DNA of 64,000 nt from Quercus robur (GCF_932294415.1 NC_065536.1:39888354-39952353); one strand, 5' to 3'; shown: positions 1 through 12,628, counted from the first letter of the stretch. The notes: generated by a model not told the origin, from the letters alone. Program-made: numbers and translations.

Positions 1-485
1 AAAAGATTTGCTTAATTTTGTTATGTTTACACCACTACGTGTATGTGTGTAACTTACAAAATACTCTTACTATGCATGCTCTCTATTTGCCATCATATGG
101 TCAAGCTTGATTCTTTTATATTTGTGCTCCATTTGTTTTGACAAAAAAGTTATATATATATATATATATATATATGAATATTAGCAGTTATACATAGTTA
201 ATATTGCAAAACTCATTACATGAAATACACCCCATGCATAAAAATCTCATACGACCACATGCAAACACAATCTAAAAACTAAGCATTTAACTATTACCTC
301 TATGTACTGGTCACAGCAGGGTTGACCCAAAGGTTAAATGGACAGCACGTTAGTCTTGGATGGAGACACTGACACTAAGAGTCAAAGACTTGCAGATGGT
401 GACCCAACAGTAAAGCTTTTGCTTCCAGTAAGTGGTCCGACTCGTCACATGGACTCGGAAAGATAAACTACTGAAAATAGCTTAA
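1..485. other. AT-rich intergenic DNA with a TA microsatellite
   Basis: No coding region is supported. A pure TA dinucleotide run lies at about 150-175. The stretch from 300 to 470 is less AT-rich and holds short 'GACTCGG' and 'GACTCGT' motifs like those in the palindromic modules that follow, so it may belong to the same element end. Confidence 0.5.
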
Positions 486-880
486 AGCTAGCGAGGGGTT
501 ATTTTGTTAAGAGGTACCCAAGTTCATAGAACTCGAGTACCATTCATTATGCATTCATTGTAGTGGTTGGCGCCAGTAAGTAGGTGTGTAATAAGTATGC
601 CACTTGGTACTCGAGTTTCTAGGACTCGAGTACTGTGTTAGAAGTATCTGAGTCCACTAAACTCGAGTATGGCTCAAGTATAATAAGTAGAAAGCTGAAA
701 ATCATCCAGATTCATACTCGAGTTTCTAGAACTTGAGTACTGTAGAGGTACTCGAGTATGGCTTGGGTATAACGGAATATGGGTTGCATCATCCAGATTG
801 CTACTCGAGCTTAATGGACTCGAGTATTGTGTTAGTTGTACTCGAGTCCACTAAACTTAAGTATGGCTTGGCTATGATAG
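486..880. repeat. Cluster of ACTCGAG-type palindromic modules
   Basis: At least six short inverted modules built on GTACTCGAGT or ACTCGAG half-sites, for example TACTCGAGTTTCTAGGACTC at about 606, recur with spacers such as 'TATGGCT' and 'ATCATCCAGATT'. They resemble in layout, but not in exact sequence, the subterminal modules of MULE-1 at 6650-6945 and 27790-28095, and the modules at 37918-38062. They probably mark the end region of another Mutator-like element. No terminal repeat or target duplication could be fixed here. Confidence 0.6.
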
Positions 881-1226
881 AATTTTGAATATTATTTTAC
901 TATTCTCTTTGCTTCTCTTTATTGAAGAAATAATTCGAAAATAAAACAACAAGTACAAAAATGAGTAAGTAGAGACTAGTATGATTCAATTCAACACTTT
1001 GTTCTTTCGGGTTTGATAATAAAGATAGATCTATAATTTGAATTAGGTTTATCGTTGTATGAATTGCATTGCTGATATTGACCCCAATAAAGAAACGGTA
1101 GGTATAGCTAATTCATGAACAGCCAACCATCGTATAGTAAAAATGGGATAGATCTATTTATGGTTATTGGGGCCTCCTAAAAAGATCTACTAAATTCATC
1201 GAGTTGTTCTAAAGGATCAAAACGGC
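881..1226. other. Intergenic, nothing recognised
   Basis: No coding or repeat structure is seen between the palindromic modules and the solo LTR. Confidence 0.4.
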
Positions 1227-1231
1227 CAGTT

Positions 1232-2225
1232 TGTTAAGGACATATTTTGTATAATTGGCTAATCCTTTGACAAAACGTACTTTACTTGTATTTGGGTAGA
1301 TCTAGGATGTGTTTAATACTTCAAAAAACATGTTGTTCAAGTGTAGTATTAAAGCCATGAAGATTGGATCAAGAAACAAGTGAAGAAAAACTGTTCACTA
1401 AAACTGGACAGATAGCTTGACACCTACGGATAGATAGCTCGACAGCTGCTTGACAGATAGCTATCTATCAAGGTTTAATGAGGCTCGACAGATACTATTT
1501 ATTGAGGTATCTATCGAGGTTACGAGAATTCAGATTTTCAGATCTGATTTTCGGCCCATGTTGACATGTATGTGTAGGGTTTCTTTTCTCACAACCCTAG
1601 ACATATATAAGGCTTATTTTAGAGGCTGTCACATAATAGAATACAAGGAGAACACATGCAAAATGTGATTGATGCCTTATTCTTTTTGAAAGAAGTTACT
1701 GTGTCTTTTGCGCCTTAGAGTTTTGCAACCAAGTGCTTTTTGATCTTCATTGTTGATGAAGTGAAGAACTTTGCACCCAACATCTTCTTCAAGTTGGTGT
1801 GTTAGTCATTTACTAGGAGTCGTGCATAATTGGTTAGTCACGTACTGGGATCCGTGCAAAAAGGGTGGCGTTCATATATTGAAGAGTTTAGAGGTTCTGA
1901 AGCGGTAGAAGGTTTCTGCTGTAAGTTCATCTACGAGGATTGTAGAGTCTAGGGACAAAGGTTTTGTACTAGATCTGAAACTTTTCTTTACTATAGCGGA
2001 TTGCTTTTCGGGAAAATTTCCCTCCAGGTTTTTTATTGTGAAACTAGTTTGTTTCATTGGTTTTTCTAGGTTATCATATCTTGTCTTATCTACTTTTCCA
2101 CTGTATGATTTTGACATGATATTGATGTTTGCTTGTTTTAACAAGTTTTATTCATAATAAATCTAATTAATAACTTGGGTTTAAAATTTGTTAATTTTAT
2201 CAACCAAGGTCTTAATTTCCCAACA
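1232..2225. mobile_element. Copia-type solo LTR, 994 bp
   Basis: The segment starts TGTTAAGGACA and ends CCCAACA, so it has TG...CA ends with a short TGTT/AACA inverted terminus. It is flanked on both sides by CAGTT (1227-1231 and 2226-2230), a perfect 5-bp target duplication. A TATA-like 'ATATATAAGG' lies near 1604, and tandem 'GATAGCTCGACAG'-like motifs occupy 1410-1515. No internal retrotransposon domain is present, so it is a solo LTR left by recombination. The copia assignment is from the look of the LTR only. Confidence 0.85.
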
Positions 2226-2230
2226 CAGTT

Positions 2231-3079
2231 ATTAATGGAATTCCTTACCAGTACATTATTTAAAGAATCCAAAAATTTATATTTGGATGGTAGGAATTAA
2301 AGTACAAGCAGGTGATGGTGCATGTGCAAATCTAATTAGATAGTTTCTTATAGTTCCTCAAATATTTTTGTTTTCCTTTCTTTCTTTCTTGTAGGTGGAT
2401 TTGTAGTTCTAGATAAAAAAATTGTGTGATTTCTATCCTTCTTGGCAACATATTGACCACATATTAGGTGATTTTGACATTTATTTTCTCTCTTTTAAAA
2501 AAACAAACTATTTTGTCCCTCCTCTTTCTATTTCATGTCTACCTCATTAATTTTTAAGCCACCTCTTTAGATGACAAATACCTTCAACAAAACCCAAAGC
2601 TGACCTGTCCCATTGCCAACAGATTTCTTAGAGTTCGGTAATCAAGTTAATGTTTGGGTATAGCTAGGACCTTTGTAATTCAATGCCGCTTCCCACTTTT
2701 TATAACAATTGAATAAAAGAAGAAAGAAGATAAAATTGGGGTATTGAAAATTCTAGTTTAGTTATAATCACACTTTTAAGGATCAACTTTCTGTGTCATG
2801 AATAGATCAAATACGTATAACATGACTTCCGAAAGTTAACATTTGGCAACCGTTGTAGACCCAACCGTTGTATCTTAGTTGTATTGTGACAACAGGAACA
2901 ACTAGTTCATAAATATTGTTGAAAAAGTCCAATTCCCTCCACTGAGTTGGAAGTAATCTTTTGATTCCAGGGACATCACATGCTGCCCAAAGAACAGTCC
3001 TAGGCTTAGAGAATACACAAGAAATAAAACTTCATAATAAATTTCACAGCATTCTTACATACAATAAGAATACCTGCAG
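2231..3079. other. Intergenic, nothing recognised
   Basis: AT-rich DNA without a supported gene or clear repeat on either strand. Confidence 0.4.
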
Positions 3080-3138
3080 AACAAAAGTTGAAGACGGATA
3101 GAGTGCAGCACAATAAATTTCTTGCTTATCTTTATCAA
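3080..3138 (+). pseudogene. Orphan exon-like segment, possibly a captured nucleoporin fragment
   Basis: A 59-nt open segment lies between an acceptor-like TACCTGCAG and a donor-like CAA|GTAATG. It reads QKLKTDRVQHNKFLAYLYQ. This faintly recalls the 'H-x-KFL-x-FL' stretch of plant NUP133-type proteins, but the match is too short to be sure. No companion exons were found nearby. If the surrounding region is an old Mutator-like element, this may be a captured host exon. Chance remains possible. Confidence 0.25.
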
Positions 3139-5316
3139 GTAATGACAGTGGAAGTACAAGTGTCACTGAAAGGAAGGCTAACAAAAGATATTTCAATCAG
3201 CCCTTCTTACTTCTTAGTACGTCTAATTGCACTTTATAATGTTTTACTTACTAAAATAACAAAGAAGTAGAGTTCTTTTCTATGACTGCTATTTCATAAA
3301 TTATTTTTAACGTTACTCTATTGTTTCTTTTGTGGTTAGAGATAAAAACAGAAAAGAAAACCCTATCTTTCCTGTCAGTGGCGTTTAATTGTATTCCAGA
3401 GATGTGATTGGATGAGCTTAGGCCCAGTGAGCTAGAATATTGTAGATTTACTTCAAAAGAAGCTGGATAAGTGAAATTAAATTAGTGATTTAAATTAATC
3501 GACAGGTCCTAAGCTGCAATAACTTGAGCTTGTATGCATGCCAGCTTTATTAGCAAGGTACTTGCTGATTCATAAATAGATGTATTCTATAACATTCAAA
3601 ATATTTCATCTCATTTTATTTTATTTTATATAGTGGTGTCTCTGTTTTTTCTTAATGTTATAGTAATAAAATTACATCTTTAATAGGGGGCAAAATAAAT
3701 ATATAAATAGGAATTTTCTTATCATTATAGCTAAGTTGGGCTGATTTTCAGCCTAGCTAAGCACAGCCCTGCAATTCTTTCCTATGCTTTCTGTAAAAAG
3801 CAATGAGTATTAGTCTAATTTCTGAATGATCTTCAGTAGAGGTATCCAATTATTAGACTTAATGACAGGTACGCGTGTAACATTTGCATATCGAAAATCT
3901 TGTAGTCTCAGCACTTAAGTAGCACACTGGCTGTGATTATAAGACAATTTTTTGTTTTTATTTTTCAAAGCAAAGTGATAATGTTAAATTTAGATTACTA
4001 ATAAGGTCTCTCAAACAGGTTGCAAAAGATTGCAGATTCATTTAAGAATCAAGACTTAAGATGGTAGTACGCTGATGATTGATCTGGCAATAGTAAAATA
4101 TTCTATATGACAACTATTCACGTGTTGGAGGTTGCTGTATTGATAAAGAAATGAATATAAGGTAATGTGGCAGGATTTTAGGTGCTGGGAAGTGTGGAGA
4201 CTTTAGTTTGTCCACTGTGGAGGAAGGTTCCAGCTGAACATTGATGCAAAAAGTCTTTTGGTCCAGCTTAAACTGGAATCCAAGGACTTGAGAGATAAAC
4301 TGAAACTATAAAGGGTATCTAAATCACATCTGCAGACATCTGCAGCAGAACCTTCAATTGAAAACAAGTTTTGGAGCATATTCTGGATTTATAAAGTATG
4401 AACAGTGAATTGTAGAGCTTTTTCCTAAAAGCTCCAAATTTCTGCTTTAAGGATCCCCTTAAAGCTGTTTACAGAATTTCCAAATGTTTGGCAATTTCAT
4501 CTAAAAGAGTTTTAACCCCCCTTAAATCACTTTTCAACTCCTCCAAAAGCTAAACCAGACAGGATTTACACCTTAAATCATGAATATTTTCATTTCCTCA
4601 TGTTTTCCAGTAAAAAGCCCCATATGTATAATCCAAAGATGAACCATACAAGAAAGGAATCCACTCGAGCTTTTTTAAGGGCTTATATGCCTAGGAAGTG
4701 CCACTAGTACAGATTTTACCCAAAACCAAATTATAAATACTATGTATATAAGGTAGATTTCAGGCTTTTGTCCCAAAATTTTGGCCCCAAGCCTGATTGA
4801 CATCCCTAAAATTTAAAAGTTGCAATTTTGTCCTCAACATATTTAAAGGTATCAATTTTTTCTTCTATCAATTTGCTATAAAGCCCACATTGACTTTTAA
4901 TGTGCCACATCAACATTGTCACAAAATTGATACATTAAAATTTTCATGAACTAAAGTGCAACCTATTAAATTTGAGGGACAAAAATTGAACTTGGACCAA
5001 ATATTAGGTAATAAGGACAAAAAGTGCAGTTTAGCTTAGATTTAACTTTTATTAAGAAAATTTGAAATTTGTTTCCCATTATTCGGATTTCTGAGAGTAT
5101 TAATAGAAATTCTAAGCATTATTGTGTATTAATTTTATGTTTCCCCATGATAAGGATTGCAAGAGCTTCAATTGGGTTCTAAATTGTAGAAAATAAGGTA
5201 AATCACATGTATCAAATGCAGAAGATGCGTTTCCTCTTACAACATTATGATGGCTACACTAACATAAGCCCCTTGAGAACTTGACATTCCTACTAACAAT
5301 AAGAGAATCTGCATAC
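3139..5316. other. Intergenic DNA with a possible MITE near 4750-5040
   Basis: No gene is supported. Positions 4750-5040 carry 'CTTTTGTCCC...' and '...GGGACAAAAATTG' type ends in opposite orientation, a layout typical of small inverted-repeat elements in plants, but borders and a target duplication could not be set. Confidence 0.3.
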
Positions 5317-5425
5317 CTAACGTCTCCTCCCCATACAGTTTGCATTAGTTGCTGTGCCATCTTCCTCAAGTGAACTCCTCTAAGCTTCAAAATGGCATCT
5401 AAAACCATAATGGAGTTAGAAGATC
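5317..5425 (-). pseudogene. Orphan exon-like segment, family not recognised
   Basis: On the minus strand an acceptor-like CTACGCAG precedes about 109 nt of open frame ending at a donor-like GTTAG|GTATGC. The translation includes LKLRGVHLRKMAQQLMQTVW followed by GGDV. The amphipathic helix-like composition and the good splice borders suggest a true host exon. I could not place the family. It lies alone, so it is probably a fragment carried by a transposon or the relic of a gene. Confidence 0.35.
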
Positions 5426-5429
5426 CTGC

Positions 5430-6235
5430 GTAGTAAAGCAAATAAACAGGTAGTGAGGTTCTTTGTGATAGTATAGCAACAAAGGAGAAACAAAACAAGG
5501 CATCTAATTTAATTAGCCAACAACTAGAAATTGCAATATTTAAGAAATTTTCTTGATCAACTATGACTTCTATAGTAAACTCATTGCACTTAGTTCATTG
5601 GAAACTCTAAACACCACAACCTCGAGAGTTGATAGAAAGGATAGATACAAAAGAGATTTTACACAAGCAAGCAAAAGATACAATTATATGATGAGATTAT
5701 TTGTTTGATTTTAAAAATAGACTTAGTTGATAGAGAACATAAATAAAGTACATTTGAAGGATATCTCTAACAAGTACATAGTCATAGCCCAATTCGAAAA
5801 CTTAGGAGTGGAATGGAATGTTGATATGAGAGGAAAAACAAGCTTTAATCATCCATTTTCGAATAAACTGATGGTTTGATACTTACATAATAAAAGCAAG
5901 TAACTCATGATTCCACTAGATATTCTTCCAAAGGTAATGCAGTAGTTCCATGGCCAATGCTTGTGCCTTGAATTTTCAAAGTCACATTAACAGTTGAAAC
6001 AATGTCAAACTAGATAGCATAATGCGGAAACAAAGCAAAGATAATTTCTAAATATGAAGTAGTGCACAGTTAAGCCAGAAATAAAGAATGAGGAGAAATA
6101 AGTACAAAAATCTGAGAGAAACTAGCCCATTGCCAGGCATGATAATAAGTTGCATCTCATTTGGACCCACTTCAACTGCAGAGCCATATTAATTTTAGAC
6201 CCGAACAAATGCTAAACTACAAGTCGTTTTTTGAC
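5430..6235. other. Intergenic, nothing recognised
   Basis: AT-rich DNA with no supported gene or repeat. Confidence 0.4.
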
Positions 6236-6390
6236 AACAATTTGAGGTTGAGCCTTAGTGCGATAGCAAGTGCCCTTTATAGTTTATATTATGGGTTCAA
6301 ATCTGAGACACTAAGAGTCTAAGACTACCCTTGTACCACTTCTCTCAAATCCCATAAAATCAGGATCCTAGTTCACTGGGTATGACCTAT
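6236..6390 (+). mobile_element. SINE-like element
   Basis: An A-box-like stretch (GAGCCTTAGTGCGATAGCAA, 6251-6270) is followed about 40 bp later by a B-box-like GGGTTCAAATCTGAG (6294-6308). The 3' part ends GGATCCTAGTTCACTGGGTA, the sort of tail seen in plant tRNA-derived SINEs. A target duplication was not identified. Confidence 0.5.
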
Positions 6391-6563
6391 TGATAAAAAA
6401 TGAAACTATTAATCAAAGACTGCCTCACATATATACATATTATGTATATCAACGTAAAAAATCAGTTCTATCAACAAATAAGTGGCAAAGAAATTTACGA
6501 AAACAAGTATATGAAAAGAAGTAATGGTGTAACACCCCATAACTTTGATACCTATTTAATTAG

Positions 6564-6655
6564 GGATTTTTCAGAAAATAACTACAAAACCCAAACTATT
6601 TCATTAGTTAGGAAACGTTTGAAACAAATTTGGAATATAACAACTCGAGTTCAGA
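6564..6655 (+). repeat. MULE-1 left terminal inverted repeat
   Basis: Begins GGATTTTTCAGAAAATAAC and contains TTAGTTAGGAAACGTTTGAA. The same order of motifs appears in the complement of 28090-28178 and in both small hairpin elements at 26771 and 31286. Confidence 0.8.
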
Positions 6656-6945
6656 GGGGACGATTTCCTGGGTTTTTTATTTTACTATTGCGAGAAATCG
6701 AGTTGAAAGAACTCGACTTCTAAGCCTGGAAACCGAGTCCAAAGGACTCGGTTTCCATGCTTTAAAACCGAGTCCCTTGCACTCGGTTTTAAAGCATGGA
6801 AACCGAGTCCCTTGCACTCGGTTTCCAGGCTTAGAAGTCGAGTTCATTCAACTCGATTTCTACTCTTTGAAACCGAGTTTAACGAACTCGTTTTCCACGC
6901 TTAGGAACCGAGTCCTTTGGACTCGATTTCCTTTTATAAAACTGC
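6650..6945. repeat. Left subterminal array of palindromic modules
   Basis: Six or seven consecutive stem-loop modules of about 28-45 bp each pair an ACCGAGTCC or GTCGAGTTC arm with its complement around a 4-5 bp loop, for example GAGTCCAAAGGACTC near 6730 and GAGTCCCTTGCACTC near 6774. Larger symmetry also exists: the two GAGTCCCTTGCACTC modules lie on either side of a central TTTAAAGCATGGAAACC. Such arrays could fold into cruciforms or be transposase sites. A 156-codon open frame across this array is a by-product of the repeats. Confidence 0.8.
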
Positions 6946-6949
6946 ACCA

Positions 6950-7241
6950 TCAGTTCCATCAAACTAGCAGCACTCCCATCCAACAGCAGCACTCCCATCC
7001 CACAGCAGCTTTCACGTGGGCATCACAGTTCCCCCACAGCAGCTTCAGTCCCCAGCCCTCCACGTGTCTGTGGGTCCCAGCCCTCTTGCCGTGGGAATAA
7101 GTTCTCTCTGTATTGTGAATACATATTAGAAACTCAGTCTCTATATTCAGCTCTCTCTTGAACACTCTCTATATTCAGCTCTTTCAACTCAGTCTCTATA
7201 TTCAACTCACTCACAGAACACTCATCACACAACATTCTCAG
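6950..7241 (+). promoter_or_regulatory. Leader region of the MuDR transposase gene
   Basis: CT-rich sequence with repeated TCTATATTCAGCTC-like motifs (7139-7205) ends at a good donor, CTCAG|GTAATATTTT (7241/7242). An acceptor CTATAG|GTTGAC lies at 8824/8825, just before the ATG at 8832. I infer a 5' untranslated exon and a 1.6-kb leader intron driven from the left terminal region. No TATA box was fixed. Confidence 0.45.
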
Positions 7242-8430
7242 GTAATATTTTACAATATTGTGATTATTTTGCTAGATTTTTTTTAAAGAAAAATTTAGAA
7301 CATATTAGGAAAAGTTTTGTTTTTCTTATTTGTTAGTGTAAATATTGTGATCAATTTTTTTGTTAGTATATTGTGATTATTTGCTAGGTTTTTTTTAAAG
7401 AAAAATTTAGAACATATTAGGAAATGTTTTGTTTTTCTTATTTGTTAGTGTAAATAGTGTGATTAATTTATTTGTTAGTATATTGTGATTATTTGCTATT
7501 TTTTTTTTAAATTAATGTTATGAGACATTTATATAAGATCATAAATCTACTTAAGAAAAAATATCTATAATGAGTAGTAATTTAATGATTAATTGTTGGG
7601 AATATTTAGTAAATAATTGTGATTAAATTACAACATATTGGGGAATTTTTTTTTGTTAGTGTAAATATTTTGATTAAATTACAACATATTGGGGAATTTT
7701 TTTTTTTTTTTTTTTTTTGTTAGTGTGAATATTGTGATTAAATTATTTGCTAAGTTTTTTTTTAAGAAAGTTAATATTGTGATTATTGGGAATATTTAGT
7801 ACCAAATATTGTGATTATTATGTGAAAATTTGAGTACTCTAGATATGCAATTTTTTCCTTTTTATTTTTATTTTTTCATTTAAGAGAATATATAAAACTT
7901 TTTTGGCTAAAGGTTCGAAGCTCAAAATCTTATAAATCCAATTATTTTTTATTTTTTTTAAGGAAGTTGCAACAGTAAAATTGTAACATGAAATGGTCAT
8001 GACCATGACCTTGACCATGAATGAATGTGTAAGGATGGTGCAGCACGAGCACGTATAGTTTGTGAAAAATTTACAAATATTTGGTGTTGTTACAATTTGT
8101 AACATTCCAAGTTAGGAAAAAAGGAGCAGGCTTTAAAAATAGAAAGAGAGCAAACGCTGTCCATTTCCATAGCCCTTTAGGATTTTAGGGGATTAGATAT
8201 AGGTAAAAAGAATGGAGTCATTAGGGATTTTTTTAGAAAATAACTACAAATATTGTGATTATTGGGAATATTTAGTACCAAATATTGTGATTATTATGTT
8301 ATTACAACATATGGGAATATTTGTTTTGTTTGTTAGTGTAAATATTGTGATAATATGCTAAGTTAAAAAAAAAATAATATTGTGATTAATTATTGGGAAT
8401 ATTTAGTACTAAATATTGTGATCAATTGTT
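7242..8430. repeat. AT-rich degenerate tandem repeats in the transposase leader intron
   Basis: The motifs ATATTGTGATTATT and GGGAATATTTAGTACCAAA recur many times between 7250 and 8430. A direct repeat of about 130 bp (TTTTTTTAAAGAAAAATTTA..., near 7277 and 7391) is also seen. A further copy of the element's terminal motif (GGGATTTTTTTAGAAAATAA) occurs at about 8224. The rest up to 8830 is AT-rich with no other feature. Confidence 0.6.
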
Positions 8431-8831
8431 AGGAATATTTAGTACTTTTAGGTCTTTCTCATGGATATGAAATGGATTATGAGTTTGATACCTAAGATAG
8501 TAGTCTTTTTACCATAAATTATTTCAAGATATATTTGTTTAAGATTTGTAACAGAGATTTCAATGGATAACTGGTTGGTATATAATATTTTTGTTCATCA
8601 TAACTTATTTGAATGGGTTTTGAAAGTCATGCCCCTAGAATGATTTAGAATTTTTAAAGAATATGAAATTGGTAATGACTATTTTTGTAAGATTACTAAA
8701 GGTGAGTATATGCAAATTTGGTTGAGGTTAGTATTGTTGGCATTTCATACGCAAAGTTTTGTGATTGATGTTGATTGAGCGTTATAAATTTGTCACTAAC
8801 ATAATTGCACTTGATGATCTATAGGTTGACA

Positions 8832-11597
8832 ATGATCTATATAAATATATACTACGGTGGACCCCTTAACAATGCCAACCCTTATGATGGAGCCTCATTT
8901 CAAGGTCCGGGTATCCAGTGCTACTATATGATGATACGCCGTAAGCTAAAGACCCTGAATGAGCTGAAAGTAAAAATTATGGAAGAGTTGCAAGTGAACC
9001 TTGCTTTGCATGACATACATATTACTTCCCGTTCTCCATATGAAGTCCTCAATCAATGCATTAATTACAGATATATGGCGATAACAGAGGACAAACATGT
9101 GAAATTCATGTTTAGTAAGATGGACAAATGGAAACAAGCAGCAGATTTTGAGTTATACGTCACTTTGGAGCCTCGTGCAGAAGTCGGCGTAGAGGACGAA
9201 ATTGTACAAACAACTACATCTCTACAGTTTGCAGTCCTAGATGATCAATGCACCACATTGGGAGGCTATACACCCCCTTTTCAAGAGACACCAATAACAA
9301 TTGAGAGTGAACCTGGAAATAGATATGAAGATCAATTTTGTACACATCGAGGTGAATCCTCTACAGTTCCAGTAGTTGAAGATGAAGATGAAGACGAAAA
9401 CTGTTCTGGGGAAGATGGTGAGGATAGAGATGAGTATGAAGAGAGGATTGATGATGGTGACTTTGATAGGGGTCTTGATGACCATGAAATTACTCACATT
9501 CCTCATGTTGATGATATGGCTGAATGTGATGAAGATGATGAGGACGCTAATGCTAGAGTTCAGCATGTTACAAATACGACCCTCGTTTATGAACCTCCTG
9601 CCTCATCATTTTATGAAAATACTTGGGAAAATATGGTTGATCCTGAAGTTGTTCAGTAATCATTTGGTTCTTGGAATGCAGACATGAATTTTGCGAAAGG
9701 GTTGATTTTTGCTAATAAAGATGCGGTGAGACGTGCATTAACAATTTACGCCGCAAAGCATAACAGAAACTTTGTGACTAGTAGGTCGACCACAAGTAGA
9801 CTGTCTGTGAAATGCAGCGATGAATCATGCATGTGGTACGTTGGGGCAGTTGTGAAGCCTGAACTCGGACTATGGATGGTCACATCTTATAGGGGTCCTC
9901 ATAATTGTATGCCCCTTGCCACGGCCCTTGATGGTAGAATGATGGATTGTAATTTTCTAGCAGAAGAATTTGTTCCATTGTTGAAAGAGAAACACACGGC
10001 AACAATTTATCACCTTAGACATTTCATTAAAGGGAAGTATTATGGGCATATTCTTTCTTACTATAAGATATGGGATGCGAAACAACGAGGTATTGTAAAG
10101 ATATTTGGGGGTTGGGAAGAGTCTTACCAAAGGTTGAGAAAGTTATTGTTTGCATACTGGGATCAAGAACCTGGCACCCGTTTCTGGTTTCACACCATAC
10201 CCAGGGACGAGTTCGGTGATACAATATTGCGCTAAATATTTTGGGCTTTCGCTCCATGCATTGCAGGATTCAGACATTGTAAGCCAGTGATCAGTATTGA
10301 TGGGACCCATTTGTATGGTAAATATCGAGGGGTGTTGTTGATTGCAATGACCACCGATGCCAACAACAAGGTTTTGCCTCTTGCCTTTGCCGTTGTGGAC
10401 AAAGAGTCAGGGTCTAGTTGGGGGTGGTTTTTAGAACGCCTCAGGAATGCACTGGGGGATGTGATAGCAGATAAGGACATCTGTATAATTTCTGACCGAC
10501 ATAAGGGTATTCAAAGTGCAATTGCAAACTGGCCTAGACATGATGATGGACGACAACGAGTAGTTCACAGATATTGCCTTCGACATGTTGCTAGCAACTT
10601 CAACACGCATTTTCAGGACGCCACTTTAAAGTCATTAGCCTTGAAAGCGGGGTATGCTACTCAGGAATCTAAATTTGAGTTGTACATGCAACCTATCAAG
10701 GAAGCTGAGATCGAGGCCCTTAGGAAGAAACGGAGAACCGAGCGGCAGGAAAGTGAACCCGACTCATCCATCATGCCATACACATATCTAATGAACGAGG
10801 ATCTAGACAAGTGGACCCAACTACATGATGGTGGATACCGTTATGGGGCTATGACAACCAATGTCTCGGAGTGCTTCAATGGAGTACTCAAAGGTGCCCG
10901 TGGCCTACCCATTGCTGCAATGGTTGAATTCACTCATTGCAAACTTGTTGCGTATTTCCATGATCGACACAAAGAAATTACTCATGAGCTCTCAAAGGAC
11001 AAGGTATGGACTAAATATGCCTTAAAAATCTATGGACACAACCTACAAAAATCAATTTCACACCAAATAAATCCGTTTAATAATCTGAATGGTATATATC
11101 AAGTAATTACTTCATACAACATCTATAGCTCTGGAGGGGGACACCATAGTTATGAAGTAAATGTAAAGGCCAGAACATGTGGTTGTGGAAAGTGGCAAAT
11201 GAGAAAGATCCCTTGTTCACATGCAATTAAAGCTCTTCAGTACTTGGGGCAAGATGCGACTGCATATATTGACCCATGTTATAGTTTGGTGAACGCCATT
11301 CACACCTACTCACATGCATTTGTGGTGCCAAAGTCAGATTCATTGTGGAGGGATGTGGATGGTCCAAAGTGGGTGCCTGACCCAAAACTGTTGCGGGGCA
11401 AAGGTCGACCTGTGGCGTCTAGGATACGAAATGAGATGGATGGGGTCCGGCGAGAACCGGGAAGCCGGAGGCCAGATTCTGACTTGAGGGAGATTCAGCA
11501 AAAGCAGAGTTGTGGACTGTGTCATCAACATGGGCATAACCGTAGAAGATGTCCGCTTTCCCGTGGGGCTTCGACAAGCAGTAATAATCCAAACTAG
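8832..11597 (+). pseudogene. mudrA-like: MuDR-type (mudrA-like) transposase with two in-frame stops
   Basis: One continuous frame of about 921 codons, broken only by TAA at 9657-9659 (codon 276) and TAA at 10233-10235 (codon 468). Order of parts: an N-terminal region of about 100 residues, an acidic D/E-rich linker (about 185-250), the MuDR N-terminal DNA-binding domain (NFAKGLIFANKDAVRRAL, about 285 on), then the MULE DDE transposase domain. Catalytic residues are visible: Asp in SIDGTHLYGKY (about 490), Asp in IISDRHKG (about 555), the C-x-x-H of YCLRHV (about 582-585) and Glu in NVSECFNG (about 680). A SWIM zinc finger (TCGCGKWQMRKIPCSHAI) and a C-terminal CCHC-like knuckle (CGLCHQHGHNRRRCP) follow. 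The reading continues without a shift across both stops, so these are recent point nonsense changes. An intron at either stop is less likely, because homologous protein sequence runs straight through. The protein would cut and join element ends in the nucleus. Confidence 0.9.
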
Positions 11598-12628
11598 GTA
11601 AGTGATGCTTTTATATAAAATGCCATGATTGTATCAATTAGCCAAGTTGCATAGATTAGTACGTATGTTTTGGGTTTTGGTATCTAACAACAATATTTGA
11701 ATTTTTGCTAGGCATGCAAATACTCGAGTTTGGAATGGCATTGTAGATGTCAATTGGGGTTCTCTTTATTATGTATTTGAACTTACTACTGGGTTGTATC
11801 CACACAATTATTATTTTGTTCGTCACTGAATGAACTTGTAATCAAAGTATTTTATATCCAATGTACCTGTTTCTAGATTGTGATATCACTGAATGAACAT
11901 GTTATCTTATTGGCTTCAACCAATAACTCAATAATTTTTTACTAAAAAATAAGTCCAACAACTTGTTACACTTAAGTAAAGACCATATTTGAACAAAAAA
12001 TCCAATTTAAATGCACATATATCTATGTATTATCCGATACATGTGACTTATATTATTATTATTATTTTTTTTTTATGAATGATACATGTGATTTACAAAT
12101 CAAATACATATGATTTATATAATACACATGTATCATATGATTTATGAATATGGTTGATACGTTGACACTTTTTTCACTCAATCAATACATATTGTAGTTT
12201 TACCTAAAAAAATAACAAATAGGACAGTGAAGCTCAATTTCTATTTATTAGTTCAGTGTTTAATTAGGTCCTTATGGAATGAGTACATGCCTGCAACTCA
12301 TTGCTGTATACAAGAATAGAAAGTGGAAGGAAAGGGGCAAGAAGCCAAGAACTAAGAAGCAGCCAACACATTGATGCTTTACTTGAAGAAATATCAAAAT
12401 ACTACAATGTCCTTATTCCTCATGTTTCTCATTCTAAAACTTGATTAAAACTGTGTATGAAACTAAGAACAATACAGAGACCATTATAAATTCTACATGA
12501 TCTTTGATACAACAGAGGATTAGGCCTACACAAATCCTTGTAGTTGTATCTCTTGCATCAAAACATAACTAATATAACCAAAAAATCCATGCCAAAGACT
12601 CTCCAAGGAATCTTTTGTTATCATCCAA
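11598..12628. other. Spacer between transposase and captured gene fragments
   Basis: AT-rich DNA with no supported gene; presumably the transposase 3' untranslated region and a spacer. Short ATACATGTGATTTA-like motifs recur at 12040-12130. Confidence 0.4.

Noticed and set aside
1450-2144. Short open frames inside the solo LTR
   Set aside because: They lie wholly within an LTR with clear borders and have no domain.
6650-6945. CRISPR-like look of regularly spaced repeats
   Set aside because: The units are palindromes with variable arms in a plant transposon, without equal repeats and unique spacers.
6630-7100. 156-codon open frame over the left palindromic array
   Set aside because: It follows the repeat units and has no domain; composition is explained by the stem-loop array.
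9237-9566. 109-codon minus-strand frame opposite the transposase
   Set aside because: Shadow of the acidic linker coding sequence on the other strand.
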